From: Diploscapter coronatus
Lineage: Eukaryota; Nematoda; Chromadorea; Rhabditida; Rhabditidae
Assembly: GCA_964036155.1 (NCBI GenBank)
Contig: OZ038422.1
Location: forward strand, 21,351,201-21,415,200
Length of the DNA stretch: 64,000 nucleotides
Reading direction: 5' to 3'
Below the pieces are notes generated by a model that was not told where the DNA came from, made no database searches, and saw only the letters and a program-made list of their open reading frames with translations. Position 1 is the stretch's first letter. Each line of letters opens with the position of its first letter. Position numbers and translations under genes: made by a program. This document shows positions 1-10,600 of the stretch, in pieces.

Positions 1-1288
1 GCGGAAAGAGATTATCGGGAGCTAGAGCAAGCGGAGAAAATGCTCTAACTGTGCCTCTAGACCTCTTCATTGAACGCTATTTCGTAATAGGGCTATCAGA
101 GTCTGCCTATCTTGCTTGGTCCTCTATGCTCTAATAGCCTTTTTGCACGTTGACAACAATGAATTTCATTACCTCTGGTCAGCATTGATGGAAACTAAGT
201 CCATGAAGTTGCCTTCTGTCTGCACGAGCTCTGAAATCAATTCACTTTGTAAGAGTGAAAAAGAAGTTCATAAAAAAGCACTGATGACAACTCAATTCTT
301 ATGTTTTCATATTGGAAATGTTTAGATATTCGTCTTTCTTTGAAACGAAACCCACCTCGATAATCCCTTATGGACATTTTCCCGATCGAATCGGTCTGTA
401 TAGTCTTCACTTCTTCCTGAACTCCACTCGCTGCTTCACGAGATTCGCGCTCTCTGAAATTAAGAATAAGTAGAAAATGATGATGAAACGAACTTGTTGA
501 GTCTAAGCATCACACGTATGAAATCAGTCACAGAGAGAATTCCCGAAATAGCGCCTTCTTTCGAGCTGTCAGCCAGCAGAACGTGGCGGGTATCTGTAAA
601 TTAGCATTTTAGTTCTTGAAAATAAAATAAATTCGAAGGAATTATTCCATGGAAAAAAGAAGGAACTTCAAATAATTTATTTTCAAGAATAGGGATGAGA
701 CGATTTGGATCTTTTTAAAAAAAATCAATTAAGAGTTTAATTCTATCCTTTAGAAAATTCTAATTTTATTCGGAATTGTAAAATGTGTTTGATAACGATT
801 TTCGATTTGCTCCCGTTCAAGAAAATCTTGAACAATTGCTAATATAGCTAGCCTCCATAAATTTGATTATGAAAATTTTAATATTTGCATTCTTATTAAA
901 TTTCTCACTCTGGTAGATGAACCCGTTGAAGGCCTTCCAGAGGACGAGATCTGTGTCGAAAACAACCATCTTTGACGACGTGGGCATGGACTCATAGCAG
1001 GAATTGAACAGCAGGAGACGGGCAAAGCCATCGGGTTCCTCAATCAAATGTTCATCATAGATAATGACAAAATTTATAAAAATGTCTTCCTGAAAATTAC
1101 TTCAAAACTGAGAAATTTCTATTCGTTAAAAAAACTTTCTCTAATTCAAAATGTTGTTTTTTTTAAACATAATTCGATAACTTTTTTTATCATTCTACCT
1201 CGAGAATGGAAGGTCGAAATGAGTCAGTCTGTCCGTGGTAGGTCTTGTATGGATTAGGCGACAGAGGAGGCAGCTTTTTGGATGTCAT
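1..1288 (-). CDS. AMP-activated protein kinase gamma subunit (5' part; runs off left edge)
   Basis: Regulatory subunit of the AMPK heterotrimer; its CBS domains bind AMP/ADP/ATP. Exons on the minus strand: 1288-1199, 1038-909, 593-494, 453-356, 48-1, continuing beyond the window. The sequence shows the hallmark SCYESMPTSSKMVVFDT (family: CYD.IPTSSKLVVFDT), then the first CBS repeat ending in GILSVTDFIRVML (family VGMLTITDFI), then MSIRDYR and PLALAPDNLF, which fits the start of CBS2. Phases agree across all introns, with A+AT giving Asn at the 909/593 junction and AA+A giving Lys at 494/453. The 494 donor (GTTCGT) and the 1038 acceptor (ATTGAG) are weak, so those edges may shift. The ATG at 1288 is 8 bases after a TTTTCAG acceptor, suggesting trans-splicing. 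The insert rich in E, R and Q between CBS1 and CBS2 (about residues 106-138) is longer than in human gamma subunits. The rest of the protein (CBS2-4) is outside the window. Confidence 0.85.
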
Positions 1289-1296
1289 CCGGAAGC

Positions 1297-1303
1297 CTGA
1301 AAA
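1297..1303 (-). promoter_or_regulatory. Candidate trans-splice acceptor of AMPK gamma mRNA
   Basis: A TTTTCAG acceptor on the minus strand directly precedes an 8-base leader and the ATG at 1288. No upstream coding exon is needed to complete the protein. This fits addition of a spliced leader, although an ordinary intron with a 5' UTR exon cannot be excluded. Confidence 0.45.
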
Positions 1304-2094
1304 TTTAGTATGTTAAGAAAATCACTCAAAGCCCAACAGATACCTGGATGCAGTAAATGTTTCGACTTTTTCATGTCTCATAATCAGTGAAAAAGGTAAT
1401 GAAATAAGCGAATAGATACACTGCACAAGTGGAACAACTTGTAGGTTGGCAAACGGAAGGAAATCAATCCATCAAATGGTTTATTCAACAATTCGCAAAT
1501 TCAACAAATGTCCTAGAGAAAAAGTAAAATCGATGTGATCCAAAGTCAAAGAGGGAGATAATCCCTTGTGTACCCGTTACTCGTCTTTCGTCTCCTCTGC
1601 CATGTCAGTGTGACATTTATGCAAATCACTAGTGCAGTCTCATTGTTAGTCTACTGCAGCCGAGTTCAGTTTGCCCGTTTCATTTTCTGCTGCTTTTCCC
1701 ATTCCTCCGACAGCCGAGTCACTGCAGCTATTACTTCTTTCTGCAAATATAAATAATGCAAAGGATAAATAATGTTGAAATAAATTGAGAAGTGAAGTAC
1801 GCAGTAAATGAGAAAAATGACGATTATTTCACTATTGTTATAATTTCAAGTGCTAGCGAGTAATACTCGATCAGTCGAAAATTTCCTTGTTTATCCATCT
1901 TACAAAATTGAAATTCTACATTTCTAAAGAAAAGATACGGATAATCAAGGGTTTCCTCAAGAAAAAACACGTCTTCATGAAACTACTCAGCTTTCCAAAT
2001 AAATAAATAAATTCGATTTGACAAACTAGGCAAAAGTTAATGATCAGACTTCTCAAAACGCAATCCCCAACCCACCCCGCAGAAAGAGACAATG

Positions 2095-4631
2095 TCATAA
2101 TTGAGAGGGAAAAGAGCACGTCTTCGTTGTTTCCTCAAGAAACTGCACTATTGTCTCTTGCCGGTACAATAGAGACCCACAATTTTGAGAAGTCTGTTAA
2201 TGATCAAAAATACCTGATTTTGTATTCTCATTTTGGATTCTTGCAACTTCGCGTTACTCCTCTCTTCGAAACTCAACAAATGGCGTCTGGAAATAAATAA
2301 TAAAAATTGAAAAATGAAAGATAAGAATTACTTTGAAATATTATTGAGCAGAGCGGTCTTCCAGTCGCCTTCGTTCCACAACACATCGCGGAACGTTTCC
2401 ATCGTCTTCTCGATCGGCAGATACATTATGCCTGATTTCCAACTGAAATAATGAAAAATTTTAAAAATGAAAATAATCAGGTTATTGGAAGAAGCAGGAA
2501 TTTTAAAACACAACAGAGACTATTGAATAGGTTGAGAGGAGACTTAAGGAGGAAAGGAGTTTGGCTCGCGATTTTTTTTAGTTAGATTGAGAAAAGTGGG
2601 CGATAATACTAATAGCGAGTAAATGAAAGTAAGCAAAGTAAAGCGCAAATAGTTTTCGATTTTGCAATGGAATATAATTTATTTCATAGTTTTTTCTTCA
2701 AAATTTGATCTGCGTGATATTTCTTATTTTCATACTCACTTCACTCGATTTGACCAACAAAATATTTTATTTTCTTTGAGTCAAGAAGTCGTTTTATTTT
2801 CAAGTTACTATCAACGAAAAAACTTACTATACATGTTTGGTGATTGGAAGTCGCATCGCTCGAACTCCTGAACGACGAGCTGCGGCAAGAGATTGCTTCT
2901 TATGATCCAAGGACAGACACAAGAAAATTGTGGAGAATCGGTCGAGAGGGCCTTCCAAATCTTCTTTTGCATGTCTGAAAACAGAAATTAAAGAAGAGAC
3001 ATGTAAGAAAAGGGGTCACTTTGAAATATAGACTGCATCTCGTTTGTTTGAGAAGAAATCACTGAGAGGCTGTGCAGTAATGTCAGGCAACAGGTAACTC
3101 GAAGGCTCAGAGATGAATTCGTTCAATCGAGTCTGCAGAGTGGAGTGCTCATTCGCGTCCTTCACATTCGCTATCGAAATGGGCAGAGGGTTGCTCGAGT
3201 GCAAATTGGCCTAAAACTAATTCTAAGTTGTTGATGCTGGAATAACCTAAAATCCTGTAAGTTGAAAACAATTTTAGTGTCTATACGGTCTAAACTCTAT
3301 TCATCAGGAAAGTTAACTTCAAAAATACTCAATGATTATGAATGATTTCAAGATTTTCTTTCTAAAATTCTGAATGGTACCCGAATGAGATGGAACAGTT
3401 GCAAGTAGAGAACGTGTTTGTCCCTGTAATCCTCTGAGGAAAGCTGCTCCAAATCGAGCACAATTCGAGGCTTGTCGATTCGCGTGCTGCGCCAAAATCG
3501 ACCGCTGTCCACTAGATTCTTACCTGAAATCAATATTTTTGAAGAAAGTTATAATTCATATGTTTACGTCTCCGATCATTGAAAGGGTCGAGCAGAAGAG
3601 TGTAGCAGTCAGGACTGTAGCCCATCCCTCCAGAATCGTAAATCGCTTTCTGAATTCCGAAATTTGGCTGGAAGAAAAATAAAGATATGGAAAATCAAGA
3701 AAGGTAATTGTATTTGATTTTTCAACGGAATTTTGTAGGATAGAAATTTTGTAATGGCATATTTGACACCTTACTATTTGGTAGAAAAAAGTCATACCTG
3801 CTGAGCACAGTATTCAGCCATTTTCTCTCCCTTCTCGTTGGTCACTTCAATCCTCCTTTGTATCTGTGCGCTTTTAATTGCCAGGTGCTCCCAATAGCGA
3901 ACTCGATCACCAGGAGAAGCTCGAGTGAATGTGCTAAAATAGCAATTATCAAAAAATCATAACTGAATGTATACTTTACTTATTCCAGTCTTCGTCGCTC
4001 AGATTTTGGGGGATGAGTTTGCTGATGAGAACAAACAGCTGAAATGATATTTACAATACCGTCTTATTTTGTTAGATTCTTCATCCACTCTTTTGGCATA
4101 ACCATGAATCACTTAATAAAACGAGTTGGAGATAAAAGGCAAACTATAAAAATGAACGTTTTTAAAATCACCAAATCATACCTCCAATTCAGCGAACATC
4201 TTGTTGAAATATTGAAACTTCTCGTTTGAAAGCGATTTGATGAACCCTTCACTCGGCCGTAGTTGCTCTGCACTGATTTGTGGTGTTTCTTCTTCCAATC
4301 GTTTCACGACGCTTCTCTTCTTGACTCTGCAAAAGGACCTTGAAACAGTTGTCTGCTCTGGCAAATATTGAATTGGTTTAAAATGTGTCAGAAACTTTTT
4401 CCACCTAAATTCGGCAGAATAACATTTCCAGATATTCGCTAAATTTGTGAATATTTTATTTATTTTCCTTCTTTCTGAACATAGAAAAGCTCACTTGAAA
4501 TTAACAGCAGAAGCAGTTTGTCTGCATTGAATTCCTGATGGAAGAAGTCGGAATGCAGAAGCTGCTGAAGAGGAGGAAGGCTGTGGGAATGAATGTGAGT
4601 GCGACAAGGCACGAAGCATGCAGAACGGCAT
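2095..4631 (-). CDS. TRMT10C: Mitochondrial RNase P subunit 1 / TRMT10C-like tRNA (m1G9/m1A9) methyltransferase
   Basis: SPOUT-fold methyltransferase that modifies position 9 of mitochondrial tRNAs and, in animals, is the MRPP1 subunit of protein-only RNase P. Eleven exons (minus): 4631-4495, 4326-4182, 4038-3980, 3933-3798, 3667-3568, 3523-3381, 3210-3020, 2974-2828, 2442-2332, 2286-2214, 2142-2095; all phases join to a 429-residue protein (human is 403). Residues 1-50 are rich in Ser, Arg and Ala and lack acidic residues, as in a mitochondrial targeting peptide. Next comes the family linker NLSDEDW...RYWEHLAIKSAQ. The SPOUT core follows with RIVLDLEQLS, DAVYIS, STIFLCLSLDHKKQSLA, RAMRLPITKHVYWKSG, and the C-terminal FRDVLWNEGDWKTALLNNI, each matching TRM10 motifs in order. 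Start at 4631 or the nearby Met at 4619. A TTTTTTCAG site 16 bases upstream fits trans-splicing. The gene is divergent from the small plus-strand gene at 4879. Confidence 0.85.
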
Positions 4632-4878
4632 CGAAGTCGGGGCAGATCTGAAAAAAATGAAAATAAAAATCATACATCATAAAAGGGTGTTAAAATCAAT
4701 CGATAAGGTAGCAATCGCAGAGTTGAAACTACAAACTATGCAAAGATAATGATAATGCTGAGTGCGGTGCTAGAGAATAGAGGGCAAGTACACAAGCACA
4801 AGGCATAGAGTAGGACAGGAAGGAATTCACTAGGAGATAAATTGATCGAGACTAAAAGTATTCAATTGATTTGTTGCT
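4632..4878. promoter_or_regulatory. Short divergent intergenic region, probable shared promoter
   Basis: Only 247 bases separate the ATG of the minus-strand TRMT10C-like gene from the ATG of the plus-strand 107-residue gene. Both promoters must lie here or overlap the genes. I see no recognisable TATA box or known motif. Confidence 0.4.
4648..4655 (-). promoter_or_regulatory. Candidate trans-splice acceptor of TRMT10C-like mRNA
   Basis: A TTTTTCAG acceptor on the minus strand leaves a 16-base leader before the ATG at 4631. No further upstream exon is required by the protein model, and the divergent neighbour starts only 248 bases away, leaving little room for one. Confidence 0.45.
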
Positions 4879-7022
4879 ATGGATCGGAAAAAGTCGGGAG
4901 AAGATGGTAAGAATTTTTTTTTAGCTCAACAAAGTTTAAAGTTTTAGAATCGAAACAACCGGCGACCGAATTTACCGAGTTCACAGAGGTGAGTTATATC
5001 ATTTTCTGCACTTGCAGTTTGCTCAGCAAAGGCGGACTTTTTGTAGGATCCATTAAACATCGAGCCAGTGCAAAGTTACTCGCAAATACCAACTCCGACA
5101 CAGTCCCTTGACGAGGTAACAAATAAGGAAAATAAATGAAGGACGGAAGAATTCGAAGGAGCAATGAACAAACACAGACATGGCGAATTCAGAATGGCAC
5201 CGGCCGAACATCGAATAGTCCAAAACATGACGAGACTGCAAATGGAAATGGAGAGGATAAGAAGAAGAAGGAGGAGAATAACATGAGTCTGAAGAATGAG
5301 AATGAAAGGGGAGATGCAAAGCTGCCGCTCACAAAACACGGCAAAGTAAGCATTGGATAGGGGATAACAGGGGACATCAGCAACAGAAACCAGACAATTA
5401 GACGAAATAGAGAGCGGTTGAATGACTGGCTGATATGCAGCAAAGATCCGAACCAATGCAAAAAAGTAAACAATCGATGAGAGAATGAGGCAGTCGGGCA
5501 GTCAAGCAGTCAATAGGCAGCAGGTCTTTTTGCTCCTCACCTGCCCATTCCCAACTCCCTTAAGTTTGGCTGTTTTCCCCCCACAACTTTCATTCGAAAT
5601 ATCGATCGATTACCTATTTTTATCGTTCATCGCTAATTTTGAAATTGAACTCATTTCTCATCCTGACCTTGGTCTATTGAAAGTTGAGAGCGAGAAAGAG
5701 ATTGAAACGTAGAAAAAGTTCGAGAGGGGAAGGATAAAATGGGCAATGTTTCCCATGTTTTGATAGCACTCAGACTTACTCGCGGAAAGGGTTACGCAAA
5801 ACTAACTGATAATATCGATTTAGGCGGCTGTCTCGAAAGCCGCGATGAGTGGGGAAAGAGACGCGGAATCATTGGGTCAGTACGACGAGAGGATGCCTCT
5901 GTTGCTTTCTTGCAGGTTAGCTACATTTTCTTATTTTTCAATGGTATGAGTGATTATTTTCAAATTAAAAATATTTTCAGCATTATCACCACTCATAACT
6001 AAAGACTTTTTAGATTTTATTTTCAAATGTGAGCTTTTCCGCCTTACCTAACCAATAAAAATGTGCGGAATTGCAAAGTGGGTGTTAGCTTGGGGAAAGC
6101 CTTGTAACACTAAAGTTCAAATTTCTCTAGAGATAGACAAACCAGTCAAGTAAAAATTGCATATTTTCCGCTAACTTTCTTAAAATATCCCCAGAATGTC
6201 AATCGGTTTTGGGTAATTCGATAAGATCTGTATTTTTTAATCTTCATTGTTAACAACCTGCCTGGGCTACTTATCTGACAATTATTGGTAAAATCACTGC
6301 TCTTCCTGAGAAAAAACTATAATCCATTTAAAAGTTTGGGGATGCATAGGACATTCAATTTGGAATATGTTTCTTTTTCAGTCCGATTGACTTAGTCTAG
6401 CTTTGTAGAATAAATGGAAATTTAGTGTCTCAAGACTTTTTCTCTACCTAATATCTAAACAGACTTTTTCACATTTAGTCTAAATGTTCTTGATAGAGCA
6501 ATACCTGCGCATAGGCGGTTAACAAATGACGTAAATTTTGGATAAAAGTGAAAGGTGATAATCTGGGAAAAATATGGTAGGAAGGGAAAAGCAATGGCCA
6601 ACGCGTTCCTTTATAATTATCAGCCCAAATGGGCTATTGAAGAGAACTTTGGAGGGAATAATGCCAAAATCTAGCCTAACAACCACCTCATAAATCGTAT
6701 TTTTCAATCATTTGGACAGGAAAAACGAGGAACAGCGAGAGGTTTTCAACGTTTAAGGCATGACGTTGTGATTGGACAATAGAAGCATTGTTTAGCGCAG
6801 CTTTTTAAATGAACGAAAATGGAAATTTGAGAAATAAATTAGAAAATTGGGAAAGGATGCGAAATCATTACTTCCAAAGAAAAATCTGCCGACCTAATCG
6901 GTTATTTGAAAATGCCTGTCTGTTGCAGCTCTCTGCCCACTGTGGTCGATTTCGACAATGCCTCGATCGTGCAGAGCGATGTGGCTGGTCCGTTGCACCA
7001 CACTCAGTCCGAGGCAAACTAG
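4879..7022 (+). CDS. Small acidic protein of unknown function (107 residues)
   Basis: Not recognised. Five exons with matching phases: 4879-4906, 4948-4988, 5047-5115, 5824-5915, 6929-7022 (324 nt, TAG stop at 7020-7022). The product starts MDRKKSGED and has no signal peptide or membrane segment. It is rich in Glu, Asp, Ser and Thr, with a repeated TEFTEFTE stretch, a DERMPLLLS segment resembling an acidic dileucine sorting signal, and a tail ending in HHTQSEAN. Splice sites are of good nematode type (GTAAGA, GTGAGT, TTGTAG, TTGCAG). It lies just upstream of the SLC18B1-like transporter on the same strand. Exon 3 ends in phase 0, and the first transmembrane exon of the transporter (10274) also starts in phase 0, so these exons could instead be an alternative N terminus of that gene. 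The last two exons are the least certain. Confidence 0.5.
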
Positions 7023-7696
7023 CTGAAAACAAAACTGACTTATTCGAGAAACTCAGATTGGAAGAGACGAAATAGCAAAGAAGAAGAAGAAAAAGAGCAA
7101 AAGAAGACGATGCGTGACTGACAGGATCGGAGCTGTTGAAGTCCGACCGAAGGCTGTTAGGTAAATAAGTAAAATTGGCGAAAATTATTTTAAAAATTAT
7201 TGAAAATCATCAAAAATGGTGAAGAAATGTCGAAAATGAAGTGGAAGACATTGAATTTCAGCAAGTGGTAGGATAGACTTTGATAATCCGCTGAATGCTT
7301 TTTTCCCGAATTTTTGAGTTTTGATGATAAAATTCTTGGATCTCGACTATCGGCGCATCAGTCGACGAGATGAAGAACATGGGAATTCACTTCATCTTTC
7401 AAGGTTTTCAACTCGATTGAATTTCATCACATTTCTTATCTTCTTCGCCCTTTTGTGAAATTGTCTTGTTCCAGCCTATTCACGGATTCTAGAGGTTGTG
7501 AAAAATCTTGACTGGATTCAGTTTCAATCTTTCAATCCTTCTACATACAGATTTATAGTTGAAACTGATTCGAGCAGACTTCAACACAAAATTCCATTGC
7601 TTTTCGATCAAAATGCAACATTTCTAATTTTTCGCCGTGATCGAATCATTTCGCTAGTGAATCCTCGATTGCAGACCCTGGATTCCATCGAGTTTC
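7023..7696 (+). other. Intergenic gap between the 107-residue gene and the transporter
   Basis: No supported gene. Near 7070-7100 there is a purine-rich run coding for Lys/Arg in one frame, ending at a GTAAAT that could be a donor near 7161. The rest is AT-rich and may be 3' UTR followed by transporter promoter. Confidence 0.4.
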
Positions 7697-10600
7697 ATGC
7701 CAATTCCATCAGAAATCGGGGACACGATCGACAGAAGAGCATCCTTGCTAGGGAGTAGAGGCAGGTCTTTGACCAGGGAAGCAGCCAGGACACCTGCTGG
7801 ATATGGTAGTATGAGGAGGACGGAGCAGCAGAGACACGTTGGCAAGACGCCGCCTGATGAAGAGAGTCAACCAAGTCCAAGTCCGTGCTCCAGTTCGACT
7901 AGGTAAGACAATTGCAATTTATTTGAAGATTTACTTGTTTCCGAGCTCAAACTATTTGTATTATAGTGTTTCAAGTAAATCCGGAAACTTTGTCAAAGAA
8001 AACTTGTCTGCTTTTTATTCGATTCTATAAGGTTTTGTATGACATAGAAAAACGCAAGGAATTTTATTGGCTATAAAAAATATTCTGATTTTAATTGATT
8101 TAGTTGCCCTAATTAATTATTTTCTGATGAGTGCCAAAATATCGATAATCTCGTTTTTTCCTTCCTCCACATTTTCGTTGGGGCAAAATCGCCTGCTATT
8201 TTTGAGAAATTTGAAGAAAATTAATTAGGGTAATTAAGTGGCAATTAAACTCGAGGTAATTTTTATAGATAACAAAATTCTTTACGTTTTTCTTTAGCGT
8301 GCAAGAGTCCTGATCGCAATCCAATAGAAAATGACAAACATTTTCTTCGTGACAAGTTTCCAGACTTACTTGAAACACCCGGTACAAATTAAAGATGAGA
8401 AACCTCTTCAAGAAGTCGATTTTGAGTAATGCTTAAAGTTTGAAACCCGATATGTATTTTAACATGTCCGTATGTTTGTCTGAAAAGTCTTCAACTTTTA
8501 TCTCTGGGTTTCAGTATAACAAATTAAAAGTGAAATTTCAGTGAAGAAGAATCATCGTCGGAAATGGACGAATCCGTCACGGATGAATCGATAACGCTAC
8601 TCAACAAGGTTGGTCAATTCACTTCTAATTTGTTCCCCATTAACTGGCAGGGCTGTTTGCGGTGCAAAAGAATGTCCAAAACACCGTGACATCCTTACAC
8701 CACACTACAGTACTCGAAAAATTTTGCGTATCGCACCGCAAAGTAAAAATTCAAAAAGTATTTCAAAAGGGAAAATTTTCCAAGATGATAAACTAGTATC
8801 TATTTATCTTGTAAAACCAAACATTTTTTCGGGCTGAAGATGTGCAGTTTTTCAATAAGAGCTGCATGCAAAATTTTGAAATTTTTGAATTTTGCACATC
8901 ACAAAAAACTCGGTTCACGGGGTTCCGCAAGTCTTTGTTCACATGAGTAAGTTAGCATACCGATTTCTCAATTGATATTCAATTTGCTCAGAGTTTCAAT
9001 ATATTTTTTTTTAAAACTTCTCAGGTATAGACTTAATTCTTATTCTTTGAAGAAAATGATGAATAACAAATAGGCGAACTTTTCTTTCAAATGAAACCTT
9101 CTTTGCATACAGTATTCTAGTTATTTAAAAATTTTGCATATTCTCCCTCTTCGATTTGTGCGTCATTTTTCGTTTGCCGCAGTGTGAGCGAGGGAAGGCA
9201 ATGCAGATCGAATATTGAATACTTACAAACCTATAAATCCATGCATATGATTTATCATAGAAATTAGATCTATTCTTTCCAAAACCACAACACAGCGAAG
9301 ATTTTGTCGCGCCCTGTGTTATGCTGATCAATAATTTCGCTCTATTCTGTTGAAAATTCGCAACAAACATGCACACGTTTCTTCTACTTATGGATGGAAC
9401 GAATCTATTTAGCTTTGAAATGTTCATCTATTATAATTGGGCGAATAATATCTTCATTTTGGGTGCACTAGTCTTTTTCCCCGGCTATTCTTTGTCAGAT
9501 CATGGCTCTCGTCTAAACATGCGAATCACAACCAAGAAACAAGACTTTCAATTGTGTACCTAAAAAAATACCTTTTCAAAAACACGTAAAAATGTATTGT
9601 TGTTTCCTGACATATTAGCCACGCTGTTTTTCTGTCCAAATTAATTGGACTTTGCCATCTTGTTGAATTTTTTAAAATAATTTTCAGCCTTTTTCATTTC
9701 AAAAGAAATTTTGATAGTAAGTAAAAAGCAGGACTTCTTGGAAATAGCTGTCAAATAGTAAATGACTGGAATGGTTTTGAAAACAGCTGGCAATGCAATC
9801 CAAATCAAAAGTAAATTTGATTATTTGCTCTCTGAAAATACCTATACTAGATTGGTCTAATCTGATAAAGGATAGCTTCTGAGGAAATAGATTGTTTTTT
9901 TTTTCAAAAGAATTTCCATAAAATTTTGGAAAATCTCCTACGATAATCTAACATATTAGGTTGATAAGAAAGCTCTGTCATATACAATTGTCTTCAAGTC
10001 TGCTATAATGATTACTAAAATGTTATTCAAATGAACTCGACATTTTTACACAGATCAGCAAGAGTATATCTTACTAACTTCATCCGGATACATTCTTCAT
10101 TTTCTGAAGAATGAGGAAAATGAGAAATCGAAATGTGACAGAGCTTTCTTATCAGCCTATTATTTAATTCTGAACCTCATTATCTGAAATTTACGAGACG
10201 TTAAAACGGGGCTAAATTATTGATCATGGAGTTTATTTTCACTAGATATTTTCATAATATAATTTTTTTTCAGAGTTCTTTCTTCTCCCTGAACTCTCGA
10301 GAATGGACGGTAATTGTGATGATGGCCCTGGCAAATCTTTGCTCCACGGTCGCTTTTTCCTGCATAGCTCCGTTCTATCCTGGAGAAGTAAACAAATTTA
10401 AAAAAAAAAAAAAAAAAGTTGAAAAATTTCAATTAAAATATTCTCAGACTGCTAACTTTTATAGAAAACTTCCTCTCTATCAAGGCTATTTGATCTACAA
10501 AATGAGTAAACTTCCCAATAACTCATTTTGGACGCGCATTATTTCATTATTGTCAAGAATAGTCTTTCAGGCGGCCCTGAAGCAGCTGTCAGAATCGCAA

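Noticed and set aside
2332..4631. Initial thought that this gene was a THO complex subunit 1 homologue
   Set aside because: Only a short Leu-rich stretch resembled THOC1. Motif order, the mitochondrial presequence and the C-terminal GDWKTAL region fit TRM10/MRPP1 far better.
8860..8905. AT-rich palindrome GCAAAATT...AATTTTGC in a transporter intron
   Set aside because: An eight-base stem in AT-rich DNA is expected by chance; no flanking duplication or longer arms.
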